From the NCBI RefSeq assembly GCF_009795885.1, contig NZ_WTEV01000001.1, positions 154,433 to 218,432 on the forward strand: a stretch of DNA of 64,000 nt, written 5' to 3'. Made by a program: the position numbers and the translations under genes. Under the pieces are notes generated by a model, which saw nothing but the letters and a program-made list of their open reading frames with translations, was not told the DNA's origin and ran no database searches. Below, piece by piece: positions 57,473 to 64,000 of this stretch; the first letter of the stretch is position 1; each line of letters begins with the position of its first letter. The stretch is from Gilliamella sp. Pas-s25 (GTDB lineage Bacteria; Pseudomonadota; Gammaproteobacteria; Enterobacterales; Orbaceae).

Positions 57473-60112
57473 ATGACCAAAGTATCAATCGAAACACTGG
57501 CTCAAGAGATAAACACTCCAGTGCAAACACTTTTGCAACAGTTTGCCGATGCAGGTATGAAGAAAACCGCATCTGATACTGTTACACAAAAGGAAAAAGA
57601 AGCTTTGCTTGCTCACTTAAAACCTCAGCAAGGCCCAACAAAGTTAACATTGCAACGTAAAACGCACTCAACCTTGAATGTGTCAAGCGGTGGTGGCAAA
57701 AGCAAAGAAATTAAAGTAGAAGTGCGTAAAAAACGAACTTTTGTTAAACGTGATCCAGCTGAAATTGCCGCTGAACAAGAAAAGGCACGCCTTGAAGCAG
57801 AGCAAAAAGCGAAAGAAGAAGCCGAATTAAAAGCGCGCAAAGAAGCTGAAGAACAAGAAAAGAAAGCGGCGCAAGAAGCCAAAAAACGTGCTCAAGAAGA
57901 AAAAGCGAAAGCGGCGCAAGAACACTCAGCCGATCCTAAAGTAAAAAAAGCACAAGAGGAAAAAGCACGATTAGAAGCTGAAGCGAACGAAATTAAACGT
58001 AAAGCTGAAGAAGAAAGTCGCCGAAAACTAGAGGAAGATGCTAAACGCATGGCTGAGGAAGCACGTAAACTAGCTGAACAATATAATAAAGTTGATGATA
58101 GTGAGCAGCATGTAGAAGATGAAGATTATCATGTGACCACCTCTAAATATGCGAGAGCCGCAGAGGATGATACCGATCGGGAAGTTGAAAGTGCTCGAGG
58201 GCGAGGTCGTAGTGGTAAACAGACTAAGCAGAAAAAAGGCAGCAAACTATCTGAAGGCAAAGCAGAACGAGAAGAAGCTCGCGCAGCGACACGTAGTGGT
58301 CATAAAAAGAAAGGTAAAAGTACCTTACAACAAGGCTTTAATAAACCTGTACAAGCAGTTAACCGCGATGTGGTTATTGGCGAGACCATTACTGTTGCCG
58401 AATTGGCTAATAAAATGGCCGTAAAAGGCTCTGAAGTAATCAAAACCATGATGAAAATGGGCGCAATGGCAACTATTAATCAGGTTATCGATCAAGAAAC
58501 GGCACAACTTGTTGCTGAAGAGATGGGACATAAAGTGGTATTACGTCGCGAAAATGAGCTTGAAGAATCACTTATGAGCGACCGTGATACCGGTGCAGAA
58601 AAAGTTGCACGCGCGCCAGTTGTCACTATTATGGGACATGTTGACCATGGTAAAACCTCATTACTTGACTATATCCGTAAAGCGAAAGTGGCATCAGGTG
58701 AAGCCGGTGGTATTACTCAGCACATCGGTGCTTATCATGTTAAAACCGCAAGCGGTGAAATTACATTCTTAGATACTCCGGGTCATGCGGCATTTACTTC
58801 AATGCGTGCGCGTGGTGCTAAAGCAACAGATATTGTGGTACTTGTTGTTGCTGCTGATGATGGCGTGATGCCACAAACCATTGAAGCAATTCAACATGCT
58901 AAAGCAGCAAATGTGCCGATGGTGGTTGCGGTAAACAAAATTGATAAACCAGAAGCCGATCCAGAGCGCGTAAAAGGTGAACTTGCTCAATATGGTGTAA
59001 TGTCAGAAGATTGGGGTGGTGATACGCAGTTTGTTCATGTTTCAGCAAAAGCGGGAACCGGTATTGATCAACTCCTTGAAGCTATTTTATTACAAGCGGA
59101 AGTGCTTGAGCTTACTGCATACGAAACCGGTATGGCAAGTGGTGTGGTGATTGAATCATTCCTTGATAAAGGTCGTGGTTCGGTAGCTACTGTTCTTGTG
59201 CAATCAGGTACACTGCGTAAAGGCGACATCGTTCTTTGTGGATTTGAATATGGACGTATTCGTGCAATGCGTAACGAACTTGGCAAAGAAGTGACAGAAG
59301 CGGGTCCATCAATACCAGTTGAAATCCTTGGTTTGTCTGGTGTGCCATCAGCAGGTGACGAAGCCACCGTTGTGCGTGATGAAAAGAAAGCACGTGAAGT
59401 TGCCCTTTATCGACAAGGTAAATTCCGTGATGTGAAACTTGCTCGTCAGCAAAAAGCGAAACTTGAAAACATGTTTACTAATATGACAGAAGGCGATGTT
59501 TCTGAGCTTAATATCGTATTAAAAGCGGATGTTCAAGGTTCGGCTGAAGCAATTTCTGATTCATTACTTAAACTGTCAACAGACGAAGTTAAAGTTAAAA
59601 TTATTGGATCAGGTGTGGGTGGTATCACTGAAACTGATGCATCGCTTGCTGCAGCATCGAATGCGATTATTTTAGGTTTCAACGTTCGTGCCGATGCATC
59701 AGCACGTAAAGTGATCGAATCAGAAAACTTAGATCTACGTTACTATTCTGTTATTTATGACTTAATTGATGAAGTTAAACAAGCAATGAGCGGTATGCTC
59801 GCACCAGAATACAAACAAGAAATCATTGGTCTTGCTGAAGTGCGTGATGTATTTAAATCACCTAAATTTGGTGCAATTGCTGGTTGTATGGTAACCGAAG
59901 GTGTGGTTAAACGTCACAATCCAATTCGTGTTCTACGTGATAATGTAGTTATCTATGAAGGCGAACTTGAATCATTACGTCGCTTTAAAGATGATGTTAA
60001 TGAAGTCCGTAATGGAACCGAATGTGGTATTGGTGTACGTAACTACAACGATGTTCGTGTTGGCGATACGATCGAAGTTTTTGAAACCATCGAAATCAAG
60101 CGTACTATCTAA
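57473..60112 (+). CDS. infB: translation initiation factor IF-2
   Basis: An 879-residue GTPase that places fMet-tRNA on the 30S subunit. It has an N-terminal IF2N domain (1-50), a long charged Lys/Glu/Ala-rich helix (about 85-210) and a linker (to about 300), a second IF2N domain, then the G domain with GHVDHGKT (about 387), DTPGHAAF and NKID, and C-terminal domains II-IV. Internal in-frame starts for the shorter IF-2 forms known in E. coli may exist but I did not assign them. 17 nt after nusA. Confidence 0.97.
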   Translation: MTKVSIETLAQEINTPVQTLLQQFADAGMKKTASDTVTQKEKEALLAHLKPQQGPTKLTLQRKTHSTLNVSSGGGKSKEIKVEVRKKRTFVKRDPAEIAAEQEKARLEAEQKAKEEAELKARKEAEEQEKKAAQEAKKRAQEEKAKAAQEHSADPKVKKAQEEKARLEAEANEIKRKAEEESRRKLEEDAKRMAEEARKLAEQYNKVDDSEQHVEDEDYHVTTSKYARAAEDDTDREVESARGRGRSGKQTKQKKGSKLSEGKAEREEARAATRSGHKKKGKSTLQQGFNKPVQAVNRDVVIGETITVAELANKMAVKGSEVIKTMMKMGAMATINQVIDQETAQLVAEEMGHKVVLRRENELEESLMSDRDTGAEKVARAPVVTIMGHVDHGKTSLLDYIRKAKVASGEAGGITQHIGAYHVKTASGEITFLDTPGHAAFTSMRARGAKATDIVVLVVAADDGVMPQTIEAIQHAKAANVPMVVAVNKIDKPEADPERVKGELAQYGVMSEDWGGDTQFVHVSAKAGTGIDQLLEAILLQAEVLELTAYETGMASGVVIESFLDKGRGSVATVLVQSGTLRKGDIVLCGFEYGRIRAMRNELGKEVTEAGPSIPVEILGLSGVPSAGDEATVVRDEKKAREVALYRQGKFRDVKLARQQKAKLENMFTNMTEGDVSELNIVLKADVQGSAEAISDSLLKLSTDEVKVKIIGSGVGGITETDASLAAASNAIILGFNVRADASARKVIESENLDLRYYSVIYDLIDEVKQAMSGMLAPEYKQEIIGLAEVRDVFKSPKFGAIAGCMVTEGVVKRHNPIRVLRDNVVIYEGELESLRRFKDDVNEVRNGTECGIGVRNYNDVRVGDTIEVFETIEIKRTI

Positions 60113-60130
60113 TTATTACGCAATATGTTA

Positions 60131-60154
60131 TAAGCAAGGTTTAGGCCTTGCTTA
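60131..60154 (+). terminator. hairpin between infB and rbfA
   Basis: TAAGCAAGG / CCTTGCTTA 9-bp stem with 6-nt loop, followed by TTCATTTTTTAAGG. It could attenuate rbfA-truB or protect the infB 3' end; the T-run doubles as the spacer before the rbfA Shine-Dalgarno site. Confidence 0.6.
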
Positions 60155-60177
60155 TTCATTTTTTAAGGAAAATAGAT

Positions 60178-60555
60178 ATGGCAAAAACATTTAACCGTTC
60201 ATCTCGAGTAGGGCATGAACTACAAAAAGAAATTGCAATTATCTTACAGCGAGAAATCAAAGATCCTCGTCTTGGCATGGTCACTGTTTCGGGCGTTGAT
60301 ATCTCGCGCGATCTTTCGTATGCCAAGGTTTTTGTCACTTTTTTAAATGACGATGATCCGCAAGTAATTGAACAAGGTTTAGCGGTACTTAATGACGCTA
60401 AAGGCTATATTCGCACGTTAATTGGCAAAGCGATGCGTCTGCGAATTATTCCCGAAATCAAATTCTTTTACGACGAATCGTTAGTTAAAGGTATGCAGAT
60501 GTCGAGTTTGGTGGCGGATGTTATCAAGCATGATAATGAGCGTCATAAAGATTAA
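60178..60555 (+). CDS. rbfA: 30S ribosome-binding factor A
   Basis: A 125-residue KH-like 30S maturation factor, with [40 protein letters not shown] and [22 protein letters not shown] 60178 is chosen with AAGGAAAA upstream and family alignment; the frame opens 30 nt earlier inside the hairpin. Located between infB and truB as in E. coli. Confidence 0.95.
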   Translation: MAKTFNRSSRVGHELQKEIAIILQREIKDPRLGMVTVSGVDISRDLSYAKVFVTFLNDDDPQVIEQGLAVLNDAKGYIRTLIGKAMRLRIIPEIKFFYDESLVKGMQMSSLVADVIKHDNERHKD

Positions 60556-60576
60556 TATTAAAATTAGCCCTGAATT

Positions 60577-60617
60577 TTGTTAAAAAGTTTCAGGTAACTA
60601 TGCGTTTCAGTATAAAA
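60577..60617 (+). repeat. dispersed short repeat, copy between rbfA and truB
   Basis: Contains GTTTCAG twice, 17 nt apart (60587 and 60604), within TTGTTAAAAAGTTTCAGG...GTTTCAGTATAAAAT. Relatives at 9188, 45791, 807 and 998. It fills almost the whole rbfA-truB gap and so forms the truB leader. Confidence 0.65.
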
Positions 60618-60620
60618 TAA

Positions 60621-61529
60621 ATGATGAATATAAAAAGAACTCGCCGTGATCTTCACGGCGTTTTGTTACTAGACAAACCCCAAGGCATGACATCTAACGA
60701 TGCGCTGCAAAAAGTGAAATGGTTATTTAATGCTAAAAAAGCGGGTCACACAGGGGCTCTTGATCCATTAGCGACAGGTATGTTGCCTATCTGTTTTGGT
60801 GAAGCGACCAAATTTTCACAGTATTTATTAGATTCAGATAAGCGCTACCGAGTGATTGCCAAACTTGGTGAACGTACAGATACCTCTGATGCGGATGGTC
60901 AAATTATTTGTACCAAACCTGTGAAAGTGAACGAATCGCAAATTAACCAAGCTTTAACGCATTTTCGAGGTAATATTTTACAAGTTCCAACCATGTTTTC
61001 GGCTTTAAAACATCAAGGAAAACCTCTTTACGAATATGCTCGCCAAGGTATCGTCATTGAACGTGAAGCTAGACCTATTACCGTTTACGACAATCAATTT
61101 ATCCAATTTGATGCCATAAAAAACGAATTAACCCTAGAAATACACTGCTCTAAAGGCACTTATATTCGCACAATTATTGATGATTTAGGCGAATTACTGG
61201 GTTGTGGGGCACATGTTATTTATTTAAGGCGTTTGCAAGTTTCCAATTACCCGATTGAAAACATGGTAACGTTAGAACAGTTACAAAATATCGACCAAAA
61301 AGATGACTTACTTATGCCAGTTGACAGCCCATTACAAGATCGTCCAAAAATCACGCTGACTGATGCACAAGGTAAAGATATATTGTTAGGACGAACCATT
61401 GAACTTGAAAATACTACGCAAGTTGAAACCTTAGTGCGAATTTATCAAGACCAGCAATTTATTGGCGCCGGTGTAATGCAAAGTAACAAATTATCGCCAA
61501 AACGATTAATATCAACATTCATCAACTAG
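60621..61529 (+). CDS. truB: tRNA pseudouridine(55) synthase TruB
   Basis: A 302-residue enzyme that makes pseudouridine 55 in the T loop of tRNAs. Catalytic Asp in [56 protein letters not shown] and [10 protein letters not shown] are family signatures; the C-terminal PUA-like part is present. A second ATG follows directly. There is no obvious Shine-Dalgarno site. In E. coli rpsO and pnp follow; here the conserved operon stops and accessory DNA begins. Confidence 0.96.
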   Translation: MMNIKRTRRDLHGVLLLDKPQGMTSNDALQKVKWLFNAKKAGHTGALDPLATGMLPICFGEATKFSQYLLDSDKRYRVIAKLGERTDTSDADGQIICTKPVKVNESQINQALTHFRGNILQVPTMFSALKHQGKPLYEYARQGIVIEREARPITVYDNQFIQFDAIKNELTLEIHCSKGTYIRTIIDDLGELLGCGAHVIYLRRLQVSNYPIENMVTLEQLQNIDQKDDLLMPVDSPLQDRPKITLTDAQGKDILLGRTIELENTTQVETLVRIYQDQQFIGAGVMQSNKLSPKRLISTFIN

Positions 61530-61605
61530 TCTTGCTTGGTTTAAACAAACGATAACGACGTGGCTGATGCCCCGTGATTTCGGCAAGATTCCCGTTAGGC
61601 AGCAT
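61522..61605 (-). other. 27-codon open frame of higher GC, possible gene tail
   Basis: On the - strand ATG 61605 to TGA 61522 reads MLPNGNLAEITGHQPRRYRL and six more residues, overlapping the truB end. Its composition is less AT-rich than the surrounding DNA. It could be the C-terminus of a lost gene; I do not recognise it and it may be chance. Confidence 0.25.
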
Positions 61606-61637
61606 TTTGTATAATAGGATAATCCTATTATACAAAA
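61605..61637. repeat. 33-bp perfect palindrome
   Basis: TTTTGTATAATAGGAT (61605-61620), one central A, then the exact reverse complement (61622-61637). Sixteen base pairs with a one-base centre is operator-like or site-like; as RNA it would need to open a loop. It sits 75 bp after truB at the boundary with mobile DNA. It is not a rho-independent terminator of the usual form. Confidence 0.75.
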
Positions 61638-61742
61638 TAGTAATTTTTCTAAAATTTATGCATAATTACTATGTGTCTCTATATCCAAATTTACAATATG
61701 ATTTGACAAATAGATATATTTTGTAGCTAAAGTTCTTTTATA

Positions 61743-61937
61743 GTGACGTTTTCTTTTAACATTTTTTCTATAACTAACTCAACTTTCTATAAATGGCGGG
61801 AAAAATATGGCGGAATGGAAACTTCGGACATCAAACGCTTAAAGGAGCTGGAGGCTGAAAACCGTAAGCTTAAACAGATGTTTGCCGAACTGAGCTTAAA
61901 ATCCCAGCTTCAGGAAGAAATCATAAAAAAGCTTTAG
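61743..61937 (+). pseudogene. IS3-family transposase OrfA, N-terminally truncated
   Basis: The 3' end of orfA: STFYKWREKYGGMETSDIKR, then a leucine-zipper-like LKELEAENRKLKQMFAELSL. The N-terminal helix-turn-helix half is gone and the first about 12 codons are host-derived. The A AAA AAG slippery heptamer at 61925-61931 is in the right phase for the -1 ribosomal shift into orfB that makes OrfAB in this family. TAG at 61935 overlaps the orfB GTG. Confidence 0.85.
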
Positions 61938-62763
61938 TGCCCACAAAGGCACGTAAAACGTGGGCACAGCAACTACAACAAAATCATTCTGTTACTATTG
62001 CTATGAGTTGTGCCATTGTTGGCTTAAGCCGTTGTGCTTACTATTATCAACCTAAGTTACCGGATGATTCGGTGATTGTTTCGGTGTTGAATGCTATCAC
62101 AGACCGGCATTTACGCTGGGGCTTTCCTAAATGCTTTAATCGTATCAAAAAGCTCGGCTATAAATGGAATCATAAACGGGTGTATCGGGTGTATTGTGAA
62201 TTAAAGCTTAATCTCAGGGTAAAGCGTAAAAAATGTATCCCCCCCCACGAACACCAGAAAAGCTATTGGTTCCTAATAAACAAGGTGAATGCTGGTCAAT
62301 GGATTTTATGAGTGACAGCAGTCGTAATCAACGCCGGTTTAGAACGTTCAATGTCATCGATGACTTTAATCGTGAGGCGCTAGGCATTGATATTGCAGTA
62401 AGCTTACCGGCAGGGAGAGTTACCCGTTACTTAGATAAATTGGCTGAATATCATGGGTATCCATTAAAAATACGAGTCGATAATGGGCCAGAATTTACAG
62501 GAAAAACTTTTATAAACTGGGCTAAATCACATGATATAGCCATTGATTATATCCAGCCCAGTAGTCCTTATCAAAATGGCTATATTGAACGATTTAATCG
62601 TACCTATCGTACTGAAGTACTCGATTTATATCTTTTTAACAACTTAGTGCAAGCAAGGAGAATAACCGAAGAATGGTTAACGATTTATAATACCGAAAGA
62701 CCGCATGAGGCGTTAAATAACATGACACCGATTGAGTATAAAACACTAAAACAAGCAGCATGA
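61937..62763 (+). pseudogene. IS3-family transposase OrfB, frameshifted
   Basis: A DDE integrase-type transposase in two frames. 61937-62239 encodes TWAQQLQQNHSVTIAMSCAI to RVKRKKCIPP; the rest, from about 62240, encodes RTPEKLLVPNKQGECWSMDF to the stop. The break lies in a run of eight C (62239-62246); adding one C or removing two restores the frame. Catalytic residues are all present in the pieces: Asp in CWSMDFM, Asp in IRVDNGPEFTG and Glu in YIERFNRTYR. So the enzyme is lost only by the frameshift and the missing OrfA. Confidence 0.85.
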
Positions 62764-62803
62764 TTTTCTACTTGAATCTTGTACTAAGTTTGGGATATTT
62801 ACA

Positions 62804-62930
62804 GTGAGGTCTGTGTGCTGATATCATAATTAACCAGTCCATTACCTTGACGACGCTTACATTCACGTCCTGCGTTATCATAAAGCATACCGATTAATGG
62901 CTGCCCAGCTGATAGAAAAACTCATAACTG
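62804..62930 (-). pseudogene. Rhs/YD-repeat protein fragment
   Basis: On the - strand one frame reads SAGQPLIGMLYDNAGRECKR, then RQGNGLVNYDI. YDNAGRE...GNGL...YD is the YD-repeat pattern of Rhs proteins. Stops and frame changes lie just upstream (62930 and beyond), and the IS right end cuts it at about 62803. It is a short internal remnant of a polymorphic toxin gene. Confidence 0.55.
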
Positions 62931-63050
62931 GACGATCTATTCGTCGATCCAACGCTATCCCTTTTAATTTGGTTGATAGAATCAATTTTCACATTTAATT
63001 AGCAAATACACGAAATTTAGGATGTAATGCGAATACATAGGATTTGTTCC

Positions 63051-63380
63051 TTATTGAGGACCACTCCATATTAATTTATTTCTTAGCTGATAAGGAACCA
63101 ATTCAAATAATTTCTTTATTCTTTCTATATGCCCCCGATAATTTGGGGATATGTCTTCATTACAATTATCATAATAAAACTTAGCTTGATTATTTAAAAA
63201 CCATATATCATGTTCTTTAAAATCTGTTTCTAAAATACTAATCATAATATTATGAACTAATTCAGCTTCATAAAAACATGATATATCTTTCGCCTTTCTA
63301 ATCGCATTTTGAGACTGAACATTTCTAATATACGATAATGCAAAGTCTAACATTTCTTTATATATGTCACATTTATTCAT
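63051..63380 (-). CDS. putative immunity protein of a polymorphic (Rhs-type) toxin
   Basis: A 109-residue, helical, Leu/Ile/Asn-rich cytoplasmic protein with no signal or membrane segment. I recognise no named family. Its ATG at 63380 lies 1 nt after the stop (63382-63384) of a toxin-like C-terminal tail on the same strand, and Rhs debris lies nearby; small acidic helical proteins in this position are usually immunity proteins. The frame is intact, while the toxin is broken. Function is inferred from context. Confidence 0.6.
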   Translation of the reverse strand: MNKCDIYKEMLDFALSYIRNVQSQNAIRKAKDISCFYEAELVHNIMISILETDFKEHDIWFLNNQAKFYYDNCNEDISPNYRGHIERIKKLFELVPYQLRNKLIWSGPQ

Positions 63381-63381
63381 A

Positions 63382-63447
63382 TTAATTTTTCCTTTTTGGC
63401 AATGGTCTCATATCAGCAGGAGGTTTATCTGGATCGGCTACACTAAT
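63382..63447 (-). pseudogene. C-terminal tail of a disrupted toxin gene
   Basis: The last 21 codons before TAA 63382 read ISVADPDKPPADMRPLPKRK plus N. Upstream a TGA (63448-63450) falls where IS-like sequence begins, so the body of the gene is missing. A Pro-rich, basic tail abutting an immunity gene fits the end of an Rhs or other contact-dependent toxin. Confidence 0.5.
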
Positions 63448-63504
63448 TCATACAACTTTTTTAAGGGGTAAGGTAAACTTATCACCACTAAAAAAGGAAC
63501 AAAT

Positions 63505-63804
63505 ATGAATAAGATTAAACGCAAAAGACGAACATTCACAGATGATTTTAAACACCAAATGGTCAGTCTTTATCAACATGGTAAATCACGTAGTGAAATC
63601 GTTGCAGAATATGATTTGACACCATCAGCATTGGACCGTTGGATAACGCAATCAAGCCAAAGCGGTTCATTTAAAACAAAAGATAATCGCAGTCCACAAG
63701 AACAAGAGTTAATCGCGTTGCGTAAAGAGCTTAAACAACTCCGTATGGAAAACGATATTTTAAAGCAAGCAGCACTGATAATAGGACGAAAATCGCTATC
63801 CTAA
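63505..63804 (+). CDS. IS3-family transposase OrfA
   Basis: A 99-residue DNA-binding protein: helix-turn-helix (RRTFTDDFKHQMVSLYQHGK, then EYDLTPSALDRWI) and a leucine zipper (ELIALRKELKQLRMENDILK, ending QAALIIGRK). AAAAAGGAAC precedes ATG 63505. It appears intact. This is a different IS from the one at 61743-62803: the OrfA sequences and the orfA-orfB junctions differ. Confidence 0.9.
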   Translation: MNKIKRKRRTFTDDFKHQMVSLYQHGKSRSEIVAEYDLTPSALDRWITQSSQSGSFKTKDNRSPQEQELIALRKELKQLRMENDILKQAALIIGRKSLS

Positions 63805-64000
63805 AAGCAAATCGACATCGTTATAGCATAACAAAACTATGTCAATATTTAGGATTATCAAGACATTACGCTTATTATCAGTGTAAATTGAATAGACAAA
63901 AATCAGTAGGACCCTACGCCAATAAAATCGTGACGCTATTTAATCAGAGCTATCAGTCTTATGGTACAAGACGAATTCGTTTTGATTTACAGAAAGAGAA
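63792..64000 (+). CDS. IS3-family transposase OrfB, 5' part
   Basis: The -1 frame relative to orfA is open from about 63792 to the window end and reads ILKANRHRYSITKLCQYLGL, SRHYAYYQCKLNRQ and YQSYGTRRIRFDLQKE. That is the N-terminal HTH_21 region of IS3-family OrfB, before the DDE core. It is presumably expressed by -1 frameshifting near the CGAAAATC at 63787-63794. Incomplete at the edge. Confidence 0.85.
   Translation, partial: MAILKANRHRYSITKLCQYLGLSRHYAYYQCKLNRQKSVGPYANKIVTLFNQSYQSYGTRRIRFDLQKE

Larger units (their letters stand above)
61743..62803 (+). mobile_element. IS3-family (IS407-like group) insertion sequence, degenerate
   Basis: A left-truncated orfA remnant, an A6G frameshift site and an orfB with a frame break. 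The right end is probably near 62803, where the sequence reads GGGATATTTACA. The left terminal repeat is not found, so the element has lost its 5' end. It is inserted next to Rhs debris. Confidence 0.8.
63450..64000 (+). mobile_element. second IS3-family insertion sequence, left part
   Basis: orfA complete and orfB entering, running off the window. The left end lies between about 63440 and 63470; the exact terminal repeat cannot be set without the right end. It interrupts the toxin gene on the opposite strand. Confidence 0.75.

Overview
The window is about 64 kb of AT-rich chromosome from a gammaproteobacterium. Nearly every protein reads as a divergent relative of an Escherichia coli protein, and many E. 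coli gene neighbourhoods are kept: metY-rimP-nusA-infB-rbfA-truB, zapA-6S RNA-fau, xseB-ispA-dxs, ppdA-ppdB-ygdB-ppdC, opgG-opgH, trpE-GD-CF-B-A, and yddB-yddA-pqqL in a different order. The low GC, short intergenic regions and gene set fit the Orbaceae (Gilliamella-like gut symbionts) best. That assignment is my inference and is not proven by any marker here.

Layout, left to right. 1-413: 3' end of rlmB. 414-1479: gene-free stretch with a duplicated block of about 160 bp. 1480-7124: a sugar operon with a PRD regulator (fused EIIB-like and EIIA-like domains), SgaB-type EIIB, UlaA-type EIIC, a small helical protein, a class II aldolase and a P-loop kinase-like protein. 7186-8646 (-): catalase. 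9526-16727: a Fur-box-led TonB receptor / SbmA-like ABC protein / M16 protease operon, which matches the protease-associated import (ferredoxin piracy) architecture. 17136-21241 (-): xseB-ispA-dxs-zapA, 6S RNA, fau. 21366-23716 (-): rmuC, epmA. 23769-28393 (-): lipoprotein, opgG, opgH. 28599-30981 (-): yecH, rnb. 31118-31867 (+): ybfF. 31889-33668 (-): four minor pseudopilin-type genes. 33951-37959 (+): dapD, yajQ, bglX. 38014-42885 (+): btsS-btsR and the pyruvate transporter gene btsT side by side. 43148-45204 (+): periplasmic nucleotidase with a CRP-like site, yqfB. 45269-46749 (-): nfeD, qmcA. 47121-48056 (+): Cys-rich lipoprotein. 48159-55025: the trp operon with a TrpR-like operator, a Trp-Trp leader peptide and an attenuator. 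55234-61529: initiator tRNA and the translation/RNA-maturation operon. 61530-64000: a decayed accessory tail holding an IS3-family remnant, Rhs/polymorphic-toxin debris with an apparently intact cognate immunity gene, and the start of a second IS3-family element that runs off the window.

Functional themes. Carbon: a PTS sugar pathway of unknown substrate, periplasmic beta-glucosidase, pyruvate sensing and uptake. Iron: Fur-controlled import of a proteinaceous ligand with periplasmic proteolysis. Biosynthesis: tryptophan, lysine/cell wall (dapD), isoprenoids (dxs, ispA), folate (fau). Envelope: osmoregulated periplasmic glucans, pseudopilins. Translation: initiator tRNA, RimP, IF-2, RbfA, TruB, RlmB, EpmA. 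The best leads for something undescribed are the substrate of the PTS/aldolase/kinase operon, the ligand of the protease-associated importer, and the IS-broken toxin/immunity locus at the right edge.
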